Positions 26,651-37,395 are shown, counted from the first letter of the stretch. The stretch is 64,000 bases of DNA from Treponema sp. Marseille-Q3903 (GCF_014334335.1 NZ_JACSEU010000003.1:62001-126000); one strand, 5' to 3'. Numbers and translations are program-made. The notes: generated by a model not told the origin, from the sequence alone.

Positions 26651-27445
26651 ATGAAAAAGTTTATTTTAATAATTTCAGCATTATTTTTGTTCAATGCTTC
26701 CATATTCGCGCAATATTTTCAAAGTGATGGAGAAGATGAAGAATTTGAGCAGTTTTTAGAAAATTATGAAAAAGAGAGAGATAAAAGCCGGGACTCCGAA
26801 AATCAAGTTTCAAAAAAAAAGAATCAGTATATTGGCATTCAATTTTGTACTCCGACGAATTATTTTTCTTTTGGGGAAAAGAAAAACATCAACACCGACG
26901 AAATTGATTTCGGGCTAACTTACAGCAGACTATATGATTTTGGATTTACATATAAATTTTCAATTGAAGGCGGGCTTGCAAAGTCAAAATCTCAATATAT
27001 TGCCGACAGAGAAGGGCTTTTCGGCGGATTCGGAGGAGGTCTTTTTGCCGGTGTAGGAGTTAATTACTCCCGCTGGGAAAAATATAAACTGATAAGTTTT
27101 TTTAATACAGGATTTATCGTCAATGTATTTAACGTCAGCAAAACTGACACGATGTATTATTACGACGCAAACAACGTTCGTCACTCTGTTACCGATAGAA
27201 AAACACGCCAATCCGTGTTTTATGGAGTCACGTTGGGGGTTGAGCAATATGCATCCATGAGGGTCGCTGATAACGTTGATATTTATGCGGATTTAGCTCT
27301 TGACATAGCTGTTTTCAGCCAGGAATTGCAAAAAAATAAAAGAAGCGGAGACCGCGTTTCTGAAGAACAATCGGCGTTGGTAAAATATAAGTTTAAAGAA
27401 GGAGTCCGGCTTAGTCCGTCTGTCGGGGTGAGTGTCAGATTCTAG
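26651..27445 (+). CDS. Putative outer-membrane beta-barrel protein
   Basis: 264 residues. A signal peptide ends at ASIFA-Q. A highly charged stretch follows (about 24-57, rich in Glu/Lys/Asp), then alternating hydrophobic strands such as IGIQFCTPTNYFSF, FGGGLFAGVGVNYS and YGVTLGVEQYA. The last strand ends in Phe (VGVSVRF), the usual C-terminal residue of outer-membrane barrels. It lies 10 bp after the S41-like gene with SD tggag. No family recognised. Confidence 0.6.
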   Translation: MKKFILIISALFLFNASIFAQYFQSDGEDEEFEQFLENYEKERDKSRDSENQVSKKKNQYIGIQFCTPTNYFSFGEKKNINTDEIDFGLTYSRLYDFGFTYKFSIEGGLAKSKSQYIADREGLFGGFGGGLFAGVGVNYSRWEKYKLISFFNTGFIVNVFNVSKTDTMYYYDANNVRHSVTDRKTRQSVFYGVTLGVEQYASMRVADNVDIYADLALDIAVFSQELQKNKRSGDRVSEEQSALVKYKFKEGVRLSPSVGVSVRF

Positions 27446-27506
27446 AACGACAGTTATACTATTATCCGAATAATAAAATCAAAATAACAAAAAGGAGTTT
27501 GTTTTA

Positions 27507-30500
27507 ATGAAAATCCACTGCAAATCTCATCTGATGGTATTGCTTTTATCGGCAAGTCTTATTTTTTTTAATTCTTGCAAAGGTTCAGATTCAAAAAGCA
27601 GCAAGGTTTCTGTCAAATATGCCGTATCGGAACCTTCCACTCGGCTCGATGAAAATGGAAATCCTGATAAACTTTTTGTTTATTTTGACAGCTCTGTTGC
27701 AAAACTCAAAGACTCAGGCGGCGCTCCAAGTTCTCAAATTACAATCACACCGGCAATCTCGGGGAACTGGGGATGGCTGGGCGATGAGACCCTTCAGTTT
27801 ACTCCTATCGAAAAATGGCAGCTCAATACGAAATATAAGGTTTCTATGCCTTCTTCAATTTTTTCGGATAACGTAAAGGTGAAAGGTGATTTTTCTTTTA
27901 AAACGGAAGCTTTTTCCGTACACCTTGAAGACGGCGAATTTTATATCAACCCTGAAAATCCTTCGGAAAAGCGCGTGACGGCGACAATAAATGCGTCACA
28001 TCCGATGGTAAAAGAAACTGTCAACAATGCCGTAAAAATGTCTCTTGAATACAAAAATTCAAAAGGTTCAAAAGAGCGCACGGAAGATATCTCTTTCAAA
28101 GTTAGCTTCAATAAAAATGCGACGGAGGCATATCTTGTTTCCGCAAATATTCCGATTCCTCCGTATACATCAGAATTGAAAATAAATTTGGGAAAAGGAA
28201 TTGAAGCGCAAGTTGGAGGAAAATCTTCCGAAACTGATTTTTTGGCAGTTTCCGTTCCGGGTATGAGCGACTTCGTAAATCTTGATAATATTTCAACGTC
28301 GCTTGTAAAAAATAACGAGCAGAATTATGACCAAGTCATCTCTATTGAAACGATAGGGGCAGTGTCTCCCGAAGAGCTTGAACGCCATATTGCCGTGTAC
28401 GAGCTTCCAAAAGATATGCTTGCTATTGAAGGATGGTATGAAAAAAAGAACGCTATTTGGACGCCTGACTATGTAACAGACGAAGTCTTAAAAATGGCAG
28501 ATAAAATTGACATATCTGCAATCCCGAGTCCTGAACCTGCAAACACTTTGAACAGTTTTAAATACAGGGCAACTCCTGAGCGTTTTATTTACATAAAGAT
28601 TACAGGCGGCATAAACTTTTTTGGCGGATACAAACTCAACTTCGATAACGATGAAAATGTCTACGAAGAAACTATTCGCGTTCCAAGATATCCGAGAGAG
28701 CTTTCAATAATGTCTGAAGGTACAATCCTTTCTCTTTCAGGAAGCCGTCAGCTGGCTATTTATTCGCGAGGCGTAGATAAAGTCTATTATCGTCTTTCTC
28801 GAATTATGCCAAAAGATGTGAACCACCTTGTTTCTATGTCGAACGGTGACATGAGAGATTTTCAATTTGAAAGCTATAGATTCAATGAAAACAACATCGC
28901 AGAATCTGAAATTTCCGAATATGATATCCCGAATCCTTCAGAAGAGACAGTTTCGTATTTTTCGTATGATTTTACTTCAAAACTTTACAACCGCCCTGCA
29001 AAAAATCTTAAAAACGGGCTGTTCTTGTTTCAAGTTGTAGAGAATAAACATAGGCTCGGGTCCTATTATCCCGGTGTTTCGGAGCTGAACGACAGAAGGT
29101 TGATTCTTGTTACAGATTTGGGCTTTATTGTAAAACGCAACACAGATAATTCCCGCGATATTTTTGTCCAGTCAATAAGCACCGGAACTCCTGTTCAGCA
29201 TGCGAGAGTTCGTATTGTCGGACTCAACGGAAACACGATTGCTGAAAGTGCGACAGATTTTCAAGGGCATGCAAAACTTCCTTCAGTTTACTATTCGAAC
29301 GATGAACACAGACCGACGGCGTTTGTTGTAGAAACAGAAAATGATTTGTCTTTTATGCCGTATTTGGGAACTGGGCGTTCTCTCGACTATTCAAATTTTG
29401 ACACTGGAGGAGAATACGGACTTTCAGAGCCGGAAAGAATCTCTGCGTATATGTTCAGCGATCGTGGGATGTATCGACCTGGAGAGGTTGCTCATTTTGG
29501 AATTATCGCAAAAGCTGGTGACTGGAAAATCGACTTAAAAGGAACGCCTGTAGAAGTTGAAATTACAGATTCAAACGGTTCTGTCGTGTTTAGCAAACGT
29601 ATCCAGCTTTCTTCATCAGGGTTTGAAGGAATTGATTTTGCGACACAAGAATATTCGCCGACAGGCTATTACAACGCAAACCTTTACTTGCTTAAAATTT
29701 ACAAAGACAAAGAAAAGCGGGAATTCTTAACTTCTGCCCAAATAAAAGTTGAAGAGTTTTTGCCGGACACTCTTTCAATTGCAACAAGTTTTGAGCCGCT
29801 GCCGGAAACCGGATGGATAAATCCCGGCACCTTAAAAGGAACAGTCTCTCTCAGAAATCTTTTTGGAACTCCTGCAGCCGGAAACAACATAAAAGGTCAG
29901 ATGTTTTTAACTCCGGGTTTTCCAATCTCTTCCCGTTATTCCGATTACAGTTTTTATGATCCGTACAGCAAAGACAAATCTTTTGAGGAATTTCTTGGAA
30001 CAAACGTCACAAAAGAAGACGGTACAACTTCGTTTGATTTGGATATTTCAAAGTTTGAAAAAGCGACGTATCGCCTGCAATTCTACGCTGAGGGTTTTGA
30101 AAAAGCGAGCGGCAGAAGCGTTTCAAGCCAGTCGAGCATTTTCGTGTCTCCGCTAAAATATATGGTAGGCTATAAAGCCGACGGGTCTTTGAGCTATATC
30201 AACGCCGATTCGGTACGGAAACTTTCGTTTATTGCAATCAACCAAAAGTTTGAAAAGATAGACCTCGACGATGTCGTTCTAAAAATCGAAGACATTCGCT
30301 ATATTTCGACCCTCGTAAAGCAGTCTAACGGATTGTATAAATATCAATCTGTAAAAAAAACATATCCTGTAAAAGAAGAAAAACTCAAAATCAGCAAAGC
30401 CGGAACAGATTATATCGTCCCTTCCGATGTTGCCGGTGAATATAAAATCACTTTGACAGATAAAGCCGGGCTTGTTTTCAACACGATAGAGTACACAATT

Positions 30501-33119
30501 GTCGGCGACAAAAATGTTTCACGAAGTCTCACTCGCACGGCGGAGCTTGAATTAAAATTGCAGAGCGGAGACCTTAATCCCGGTTCAACTGCCGAAGTGT
30601 TTATCAAAGCGCCTTATGCCGGCACCGGACTTATTACGATTGAACGAGACCACGTTTACACTTACAAATGGTTTAAAACAAACAAGCTTTCAACAGTGCA
30701 GAAAATCACGATTCCGGAAAATCTCGAGGGAAACGGCTATATCAACGTGATGTTTACACGCGATATAGCTTCCGATGAAATATTTATGAGTCCGTTCTGT
30801 TATGGAGCGATTCCGTTTAGCGTAGGGCGTGGACGCCGCACAAACAAAATAAAACTCAACGTTCCGCAGGAAATTAAATCCGGTACAGATTTAAACATAG
30901 AATATTCATCTTCCGATAGCGGACGAATCGTGATTATGGCTGTCGACGAAGGAATTCTTCAGGTTGCCAGATATGAGACTCCGGATCCTCTTGCGCAATT
31001 CTTTAAAAAACGTGCACTCGAGGTTCGGACAAGTCAGATTCTCGATTTGATTTTGCCGGAATTCAACGTTTTGAAAACGCTTGGGGCAACTGGCGGCGGC
31101 GCAGATATGAAGATGCTTGAAAAAAATCTCAATCCATTTAAGCGCAAACAAAATGCTTCTGTTGTTTTCTGGTCAGGAATTGTTGAAACAGGACCTGAAA
31201 AGCGCACGGTAAAATACAGCGTCCCTGATTATTTCAACGGAAATATTCGCGTGATGGCTGTTGCAGTCTCTAAAGATAAAATGGGAGTTGCACAAACTTC
31301 TACGCTTGCAAAAAATACGTTTATAATTTCACCGAATGTTCCGCTCGCCGTAGCTCCGGGAGACGAATTTGATATCTCTGTAACAGTCACAAACAATCAT
31401 AAAGGAAGCGGCAGCGACAAAATCTCTTTAAAGGCAGTTCCAAGCGAGCATCTAAAAATTGAAGGAGAGCAAGTAGTTTCTTTGACTATAAATGAGGGAA
31501 AAGATTCAACTGCGAATTTTAAAGTGCGTGCAAAAGAAGTTTTAGGTGCAGCGGAAATCCGTTTTACAGCATCAGATGCGACGGAAAGCTCTTCACTATC
31601 TTCAACTTTAAGCGTAAGACCTTCGATGCCTTACCAAGTTTGGGTAAAAGCCGGTGTCTCTAAAAACAACAAAGCGGAAGTAGATGTAAATCACAGGTTG
31701 TATAACGAATATTCTCAACGTGATGTTTCGGTTTCAAATATGCCTGTTTCATTTATTGACGGTTTAAGCTTTTATCTTGAAAAATATCCTTACGGTTGTA
31801 CGGAACAGATTACAAGCAAAGCGTATCCGTATCTTTACGACGATTTTGTAAAAGCCGGCGGAAAAACGCACGCCGAAGCAGAACAGATGGTCACAAGCAC
31901 AATCGGAATCATTCAGTCGCGAATGAAGTCTGATGGAAACATCGGATATTGGACAAGCAAGAGCCCTGTAGAGCCTTTCATCACGCTCTATTGTGCAGAA
32001 TTCCTAGTCGATGCGCAAAAAAAAGACTTCTACGTTCCTCAAGCGCTGTCTACAAAAGTTATCAACGCCGTCCGTAACATTGCAGAAGAAGATGACGACA
32101 GCCGATACGGAATATATCTGCGGTCGTATGCAATCTACATTCTTACAAAAAATGATATTGTCACGACATCTCTTATTGAACGATTGGAAAGCGATATTTC
32201 ATACAAAAACTTTACACCATCGGATTATGAAGGGCTTTATCTTTCTGCATCTTATGCAATGCTCAAACAAGATAAACAGGCTGCCGGAATCTTACAAAAA
32301 GTAAAAAATAGAAAAACTTTCGATTCTTCGTGGTTCTATCACAACAGTTTGCATTACATCTCAACATATATCGATGTGATTGCGTCATACTTCCCTGAGA
32401 GAATCAGCGATATAAAATCAAAAGATGTCGATGAGCTTTGCACGTATCTTGGAAATTCTTATTTCAATACAATGTCAACTGCTGCCGCAATTCGCGCTTT
32501 TGAAAGCTATTCTTATACAGACAAAGCCGATGTTTACAAAGCGTTTGCAATTGAAGAAAAAAAAGAATCGGAAATTGCGTTGGAGGGAGAATCTGTCCTA
32601 AAAGGAACTTTTACAGACGATGCAAAAAAAATTAAGTTTGTTTCAGATAAATCTATGCCTCTGTATTATGGAATAACGCAGGCAGGATACGAAAAACAGG
32701 CACCATCAGCTGATGTAAAAGACGGTCTTGAAGTTTCTCGCGAATACCTTTCGGAAGACGGTAAAAAGCTCGACAAAATCAAAGTTGGCGACACAATCAC
32801 TGTAAAAGTTTCATTCCGCTCAAAAAAAGGAGCCATCAGAAATGTTGCGATGATTGATATGTGCCCGGCAGGGTTTGAAACTCAGATTCCTTCTATCCGC
32901 GAAGGCAATACAGGCTCTTGGGCTGCCGACTACGTCGATATCCGCGAAGACCGCATCATCATATACGGCACAGTCTCCGAAAATGTGAATACGTTTACTT
33001 ATAGGGCAAAAGCTGTAAATTCCGGAACTTTCGTTGTTCCGCCTATGTTTGCCGAAGGCATGTATAACAAGGATATTCGTGCGCTTTCTCTACAAAGTCC
33101 TATCAAGATTGAAAAATAA
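27507..33119 (+). CDS. Bacterial alpha-2-macroglobulin lipoprotein (YfhM-like)
   Basis: 1870 residues. Signal peptide with lipobox NSC (Cys 24). Macroglobulin-type domains follow, including FSDRGMYRPGEVAHFGI (about 650-670) and the A2M central segment IVIMAVDEGILQVA (about 1135). The thioester site is CTEQ at Cys 1431 in YPYGCTEQ, where CxEQ keeps the Cys and Gln needed for the bond. A terpenoid-cyclase-like helical domain and a receptor-binding-like domain complete it. In other bacteria these act as periplasmic protease traps. The next gene, PBP1C, overlaps its end, the classic yfhM-pbpC arrangement in which trapping is linked to peptidoglycan repair. Confidence 0.95.
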   Translation: MKIHCKSHLMVLLLSASLIFFNSCKGSDSKSSKVSVKYAVSEPSTRLDENGNPDKLFVYFDSSVAKLKDSGGAPSSQITITPAISGNWGWLGDETLQFTPIEKWQLNTKYKVSMPSSIFSDNVKVKGDFSFKTEAFSVHLEDGEFYINPENPSEKRVTATINASHPMVKETVNNAVKMSLEYKNSKGSKERTEDISFKVSFNKNATEAYLVSANIPIPPYTSELKINLGKGIEAQVGGKSSETDFLAVSVPGMSDFVNLDNISTSLVKNNEQNYDQVISIETIGAVSPEELERHIAVYELPKDMLAIEGWYEKKNAIWTPDYVTDEVLKMADKIDISAIPSPEPANTLNSFKYRATPERFIYIKITGGINFFGGYKLNFDNDENVYEETIRVPRYPRELSIMSEGTILSLSGSRQLAIYSRGVDKVYYRLSRIMPKDVNHLVSMSNGDMRDFQFESYRFNENNIAESEISEYDIPNPSEETVSYFSYDFTSKLYNRPAKNLKNGLFLFQVVENKHRLGSYYPGVSELNDRRLILVTDLGFIVKRNTDNSRDIFVQSISTGTPVQHARVRIVGLNGNTIAESATDFQGHAKLPSVYYSNDEHRPTAFVVETENDLSFMPYLGTGRSLDYSNFDTGGEYGLSEPERISAYMFSDRGMYRPGEVAHFGIIAKAGDWKIDLKGTPVEVEITDSNGSVVFSKRIQLSSSGFEGIDFATQEYSPTGYYNANLYLLKIYKDKEKREFLTSAQIKVEEFLPDTLSIATSFEPLPETGWINPGTLKGTVSLRNLFGTPAAGNNIKGQMFLTPGFPISSRYSDYSFYDPYSKDKSFEEFLGTNVTKEDGTTSFDLDISKFEKATYRLQFYAEGFEKASGRSVSSQSSIFVSPLKYMVGYKADGSLSYINADSVRKLSFIAINQKFEKIDLDDVVLKIEDIRYISTLVKQSNGLYKYQSVKKTYPVKEEKLKISKAGTDYIVPSDVAGEYKITLTDKAGLVFNTIEYTIVGDKNVSRSLTRTAELELKLQSGDLNPGSTAEVFIKAPYAGTGLITIERDHVYTYKWFKTNKLSTVQKITIPENLEGNGYINVMFTRDIASDEIFMSPFCYGAIPFSVGRGRRTNKIKLNVPQEIKSGTDLNIEYSSSDSGRIVIMAVDEGILQVARYETPDPLAQFFKKRALEVRTSQILDLILPEFNVLKTLGATGGGADMKMLEKNLNPFKRKQNASVVFWSGIVETGPEKRTVKYSVPDYFNGNIRVMAVAVSKDKMGVAQTSTLAKNTFIISPNVPLAVAPGDEFDISVTVTNNHKGSGSDKISLKAVPSEHLKIEGEQVVSLTINEGKDSTANFKVRAKEVLGAAEIRFTASDATESSSLSSTLSVRPSMPYQVWVKAGVSKNNKAEVDVNHRLYNEYSQRDVSVSNMPVSFIDGLSFYLEKYPYGCTEQITSKAYPYLYDDFVKAGGKTHAEAEQMVTSTIGIIQSRMKSDGNIGYWTSKSPVEPFITLYCAEFLVDAQKKDFYVPQALSTKVINAVRNIAEEDDDSRYGIYLRSYAIYILTKNDIVTTSLIERLESDISYKNFTPSDYEGLYLSASYAMLKQDKQAAGILQKVKNRKTFDSSWFYHNSLHYISTYIDVIASYFPERISDIKSKDVDELCTYLGNSYFNTMSTAAAIRAFESYSYTDKADVYKAFAIEEKKESEIALEGESVLKGTFTDDAKKIKFVSDKSMPLYYGITQAGYEKQAPSADVKDGLEVSREYLSEDGKKLDKIKVGDTITVKVSFRSKKGAIRNVAMIDMCPAGFETQIPSIREGNTGSWAADYVDIREDRIIIYGTVSENVNTFTYRAKAVNSGTFVVPPMFAEGMYNKDIRALSLQSPIKIEK

Positions 33120-35478
33120 GATAACGCTGTCTGTCAAGGCTAAAATTTTCCTTGCAGCGGCGGCAACTCTTTTTATTCTGATTATCGCCCTTGTCTTCCG
33201 TGTTGCATATATACGGAACAGGGGAGATATTCTTAACGGTATTGAATTTTCAAAATCTTATTCAGATGAAAACGGAGAACTTCTGCAAGTCTTTTTAACT
33301 TCCGATGATAAATACAGAATATACAAACCTGTTTCCGAGTTTCCAAAACCTTTTCTTGAAGCGCTTTTGATGCAAGAAGACAGATATTTTTATAGGCACA
33401 GGGGCGTCAATTTTGTCGCAGTGATAAAAGCCGCATGGGAAACTTATGTAAAAAAATCGCGGAGAATCGGCGCCTCTACAATCACGATGCAGGTCGCAAA
33501 ACTAAAATACGGCATCTATTCAAAAAGCATTTCCGGCAAATTAAAACAGATTTGTAAAGCGATATTCTTGGAATTATGTTTTTCAAAGACTGACATTTTG
33601 AACGCTTATGTAAATCTTGCTCCGTGCGGCGGAAATATTGAAGGGTTTGAAAGTGCAGCGTGGTATTATTTCAATAAAAATATCCGCAACTTAAATTTAT
33701 CGGAAAATATAATGCTCTGCGTGCTTCCGCAAAATCCTGTCAAACGCGCTCCTACTTTGTACAAAACTCCATCTGAACTCATCTCTGCACGGCAGGTTTT
33801 GTTCGGTGCTTGGGTAGAAAAACATCCCGAAGATTCAAATAAAGCAATTTTTATGGACATGCAGATATCGTGTGTTTGCAAATTTCCAAATGAAGCGCGT
33901 CATTTTTCCGAAATGCTGAATCTTCAACGTGAAGACAATCCTGTCCATAAAACAATTCGCACGTCGATAAATCTGCCTCTTCAGCGAAAATGTGAAGAGC
34001 TCTTTAATTCTTATATCAACCAAAACAGTCATTTTGGCATAAAAAATGGAGCTATCTTGCTTCTTGACTGGAAAACTATGGGAATTGTTGCAAACATCGG
34101 CTCTGCCGGCTACTACAACAACAGCATTTTAGGGCAGGTGAATATCACAACTTCAAAACGCTCTCCAGGTTCAACATTAAAACCGTTTATCTACGCAAAA
34201 GCTCTCGATAACGGAATCATTCATTACAGAACAATGTTGAAAGACACTCCGCAGGCATTCAGCGAATACACTCCCGATAATTACGCAAGTGTTTTTAAAG
34301 GACCTGTTCAGGCATGGTTTGCGCTTTCAGATAGCCGCAATATTCCAGCAATTTATCTCAATCGTCAATTGGGACAAGATGATCTTTTCCGATTTATGCA
34401 TGATTCAGGCGTCTCCGGCATGAAAGATAAAGATTATTACGGGCTGTCAATCGTGCTCGGTTCATGCGAAGTTTCGATGTTGGAGCTTGCAAAAATGTAT
34501 GCAACGCTTGCGAACAATGGCGTTCAGTATGATTTGAAATTTGAACCGAATCAAAAACTTGGAAGCGGAAAACGTCTTTTAAGTAAAGAAAGCGCATTTA
34601 TAGTCCGAAAGATGCTCGAAGAAAATACGCCTCCGTACACGACAAAACCTCAAGAAATAAAAGATATCCCGGTTGCATATAAGACAGGCACATCGATAGG
34701 TTTTAAAGACTGCTGGAGTGTCGGGGTTTTTGACCGTTATGTCTGCGTCGTTTGGATTGGTAACGCTGATGGAGAAGGCAACAATTCTTTTATCGGAAGG
34801 CTGATGGCTTCTCCGCTTCTGTTCAATATCGCATATTCTGTTCTCTCAGATATTCCAAAATCGCAGTTGCTGCCAAAAGAGATTCATCCTGAAAATTGCC
34901 GCCAGGTAGAAGTGTGTTCGGTAAGCGGCGGGCTTCCGAGCGAAAATTGTAAGACAAAAGAATTGGCGTGGTTTATACCGGGCGTCTCTCCTATTGAAAA
35001 ATGCAAGATTCACAGAAAGATAAACATCGACACTCGGACAGGCTACAGGACAGACGAAACACCTGAAGAAAAACCTTACGTGCAGTCTGTTGTCCGCGAA
35101 TTCTGGCCGAGCGATTTACAGCAATTGTTTGAGCAGGCAGGCTTACCTCGTATGATTCCGCCTGAATATCCACCTGAGGAATATAAATTTGATTACAAAA
35201 AACAAGGATATCCGCCTGAAATTATCTCTCCGATGAGCAACACTGATTATGTATTCCGTTACAAAAATCAATCAAAAAATAAGATAATGCTTTGTGCCAC
35301 AGCAGACGCGGACACTTCAGAATTGATGTGGTTTAACGGCACTCAGTTTATAGGGCGCTCAAAACCGGGCCAAAGCATAGAATGGGCTCCGCCCCCGGGC
35401 AGCTATGAAATTGTTGTAACAGATCAAAAAGGGCGGGCGGATAATGTATTTGTCAATATTTCCGGAACCGGGCTTTAA
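33079..35478 (+). CDS. pbpC: Penicillin-binding protein 1C
   Basis: 799 residues from GTG 33079, preceded by aagga. This start lies inside the macroglobulin gene and overlaps it by 41 bp; a TTG at 33109 is the alternative. One transmembrane segment (about 20-42) precedes a GT51 transglycosylase domain with EDRYFYRHRGV (Glu 100). The transpeptidase follows with STLK (Ser 365), SRN (about 419) and KTG (Lys 535), then a PbpC C-terminal domain (about 690-799, FRYKNQSKNKIML). It synthesises peptidoglycan at the inner membrane. Coupling to alpha-2-macroglobulin is conserved in many bacteria. Confidence 0.93.
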   Translation: MRFLYKVLSRLKNKITLSVKAKIFLAAAATLFILIIALVFRVAYIRNRGDILNGIEFSKSYSDENGELLQVFLTSDDKYRIYKPVSEFPKPFLEALLMQEDRYFYRHRGVNFVAVIKAAWETYVKKSRRIGASTITMQVAKLKYGIYSKSISGKLKQICKAIFLELCFSKTDILNAYVNLAPCGGNIEGFESAAWYYFNKNIRNLNLSENIMLCVLPQNPVKRAPTLYKTPSELISARQVLFGAWVEKHPEDSNKAIFMDMQISCVCKFPNEARHFSEMLNLQREDNPVHKTIRTSINLPLQRKCEELFNSYINQNSHFGIKNGAILLLDWKTMGIVANIGSAGYYNNSILGQVNITTSKRSPGSTLKPFIYAKALDNGIIHYRTMLKDTPQAFSEYTPDNYASVFKGPVQAWFALSDSRNIPAIYLNRQLGQDDLFRFMHDSGVSGMKDKDYYGLSIVLGSCEVSMLELAKMYATLANNGVQYDLKFEPNQKLGSGKRLLSKESAFIVRKMLEENTPPYTTKPQEIKDIPVAYKTGTSIGFKDCWSVGVFDRYVCVVWIGNADGEGNNSFIGRLMASPLLFNIAYSVLSDIPKSQLLPKEIHPENCRQVEVCSVSGGLPSENCKTKELAWFIPGVSPIEKCKIHRKINIDTRTGYRTDETPEEKPYVQSVVREFWPSDLQQLFEQAGLPRMIPPEYPPEEYKFDYKKQGYPPEIISPMSNTDYVFRYKNQSKNKIMLCATADADTSELMWFNGTQFIGRSKPGQSIEWAPPPGSYEIVVTDQKGRADNVFVNISGTGL

Positions 35479-36788
35479 CTTTTTTTATCAGGTATGACAA
35501 AAATAAATACGAGGGTGCTTAAGCAAAGCAGGAACGGATAGAAAAGGAATGGAATAATCTGAAAAGCAGTCACCGAAGTTCCAATTCCGTTTGCCGCAGA
35601 AATTGCGACAAGCATCTGAGCTCCATAAGGAATTATCCCTTGAAAAACGCATGAGAACGTGTCGAGCAACGACGCTGTTTTTTTGTTAGAAATACCGTAC
35701 AGTTCAGACATCTCTTTTGCGATTGGGTTTGCCATGACGATTGCAACAGTGTTGTTTGCAGTTGCAATATCCATTGCGCCGACCAAAATTCCGATGCCGA
35801 GTTGACCGCCTTTTTTGCCTTTGAAAATTTTTTCAATTCCGTTCAATAAAGCGATAAATCCGCCGTATTTGTTTATTAAAGCACATATCGCACTGACGAG
35901 GATTGCTACCATCGTTGTTTCGTACATGCTAGAAGCCCCTGTCGCCATATTTGAAAGCAGCTGCATTGCCGGGATAGCCCCTGTTAAAAGCATTATGATT
36001 GAACCGCTTAAGATTCCAATGAACAAGACGATGAATACGTTTATACCTATGATTCCGCCTGCAAGAACTAAAAGATATGGGATAATTTGCAAAAGGTGAT
36101 ATTCGTTTTTAATAGTTCCCTGCACATCGCTTTTGAGAGATATTATCAAAATAATTATAACTGTAAGAATTGCGGCAGGAAGGGCTATCGCAAAGTTTGC
36201 ACGGAATTTATCTTTCATTCGGCATCCTTGCCCATTACATGCGGCGATTGTCGTGTCGCTGATAAACGAAAGGTTATCTCCGAACATCGCTCCTCCGATA
36301 ACTGAGCCGATACAAAGCGGAGCAGAAAATCCTGAAGTCTGGCTTACGGCAACGGCAATTGGAGTTATCAAAGTGATTGTCCCGACAGAAGTTCCCATCG
36401 AAAGTGAAACAAAACACGATACAACAAACATTATCACAGCTGCAAATTGTGCCGGAATTATCGAAAGCATAAAATATGCAACACTCGAAGCGGCATTGCG
36501 CCCAACAACACCGACAAAAATTCCTGCTTCAAGGAATATCAAAATCATTGTGATGATATTTTTGTCGCCGATTCCTTCGCCCATCAGTTTTAATTTTTCG
36601 TCAAATTTAAGTTTAGGGTTTTGAAAACATGCAACGAGCAGTGCAACCATAAACACAACAACAATCGGAATACCGTAAAATCCCATTGGAACTTTAAGAA
36701 CGTATTCAAATAAAATTCCAAGCCCAAGATAAAGAACAAGAAATACTAATATAGGGATTAGCGCCAGCGGATTTGATTTTTTTCCCAT
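35475..36788 (-). CDS. NhaC family Na+/H+ antiporter
   Basis: 437 residues from the ATG at 36788, which has SD aagga; a longer in-frame start at 36878 is not supported. Eleven or so transmembrane helices. The NhaC-type core FGDNLSFISDTTIAA (about 180-194) is present, and TANNTVAIVMANPIA and GIIPYGAQMLVA occur near the C-terminus. It could exchange Na+ for H+ or, as for some NhaC members, a carboxylate; the substrate is open. The stop codon overlaps the pbpC stop by 4 bp (TTTAA on both strands), with no terminator between. Confidence 0.9.
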   Translation of the reverse strand: MGKKSNPLALIPILVFLVLYLGLGILFEYVLKVPMGFYGIPIVVVFMVALLVACFQNPKLKFDEKLKLMGEGIGDKNIITMILIFLEAGIFVGVVGRNAASSVAYFMLSIIPAQFAAVIMFVVSCFVSLSMGTSVGTITLITPIAVAVSQTSGFSAPLCIGSVIGGAMFGDNLSFISDTTIAACNGQGCRMKDKFRANFAIALPAAILTVIIILIISLKSDVQGTIKNEYHLLQIIPYLLVLAGGIIGINVFIVLFIGILSGSIIMLLTGAIPAMQLLSNMATGASSMYETTMVAILVSAICALINKYGGFIALLNGIEKIFKGKKGGQLGIGILVGAMDIATANNTVAIVMANPIAKEMSELYGISNKKTASLLDTFSCVFQGIIPYGAQMLVAISAANGIGTSVTAFQIIPFLFYPFLLCLSTLVFIFVIPDKKS

Positions 36789-36856
36789 AAAATTTTCCTT
36801 TTTGTGATAAATTGTAAAAAGATATCTGATAATAGCACTTACGCAAAAAAAAGAAA

Positions 36857-36885
36857 ATGACTTAAATTCAAACATCACATATAAT
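36857..36885 (+). promoter_or_regulatory. Promoter of folA, predicted leaderless start
   Basis: ATGACT (36857-36862), 17-nt spacer, TATAAT (36880-36885), 6 nt, then ATG at 36892. No SD is present. Confidence 0.6.
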
Positions 36886-36891
36886 CATTTT

Positions 36892-37395
36892 ATGATTTGT
36901 CTTATAGCCGCATATTCAAAAAACCGTGTGATTGGGAAAAGCGGAAAAATTCCTTGGAAATTAAAAAAAGAAAAAGAGCGTTTTAAATCATTAACTACAG
37001 GAAATGTTGTGATTATGGGGCGTATCACTTACGAGGAGATTGGGCATCAACTGCCGGACAGGGTCAATATTGTCGTCAGTAAAAATGGAGATGCTCCTGA
37101 CTTGATGTCTGCAATCAGCCTTGCGCAGCAGAAAGCGCCCGGCAAGGATATATACATATCAGGTGGGGCAAGGCTCTACAAAGAAGCGATTTTGTCGGGG
37201 ATTGTAGAAAAAATGTACATCACGGAAATTGACGCAGAAATTGAGGGAGATGTGTTTTTCCCACAGTTTGATGAGACTCAATTTACAAAAAAAGTTGTGT
37301 CTCATCACGAAGAAGAACTTGCCTATGATTACGTCACGTACTCAAAAATAAATATTGAAAAAAATCGTCTGATATATGAGTTTTCAGACGATTAG
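36892..37395 (+). CDS. folA: Dihydrofolate reductase
   Basis: 167 residues, normal length. The N-terminal CLIAAYSKNRVIGKSGKIPW contains the substrate loop and Trp. VVIMGRITYEEIG binds NADPH and YISGGARLYKEAI is the second cofactor motif. The acidic substrate-binding residue usual after the Trp (Asp or Glu near 27) appears as Glu in the KKEKERFK helix. It reduces dihydrofolate to tetrahydrofolate in the cytoplasm. Its last codons and stop form a hairpin that serves as terminator for the opposite strand. Confidence 0.95.
   Translation: MICLIAAYSKNRVIGKSGKIPWKLKKEKERFKSLTTGNVVIMGRITYEEIGHQLPDRVNIVVSKNGDAPDLMSAISLAQQKAPGKDIYISGGARLYKEAILSGIVEKMYITEIDAEIEGDVFFPQFDETQFTKKVVSHHEEELAYDYVTYSKINIEKNRLIYEFSDD
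37356..37393 (-). terminator. Terminator of the barrel-LytTR-DUF3021 operon, embedded in the folA 3' end
   Basis: A perfect 10-bp stem aatcgtctga/tcagacgatt (37363-37372, 37384-37393). On the minus strand it is followed by a run of eight U. It lies 43 bp after the DUF3021 stop and inside the last codons of folA. Confidence 0.85.
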
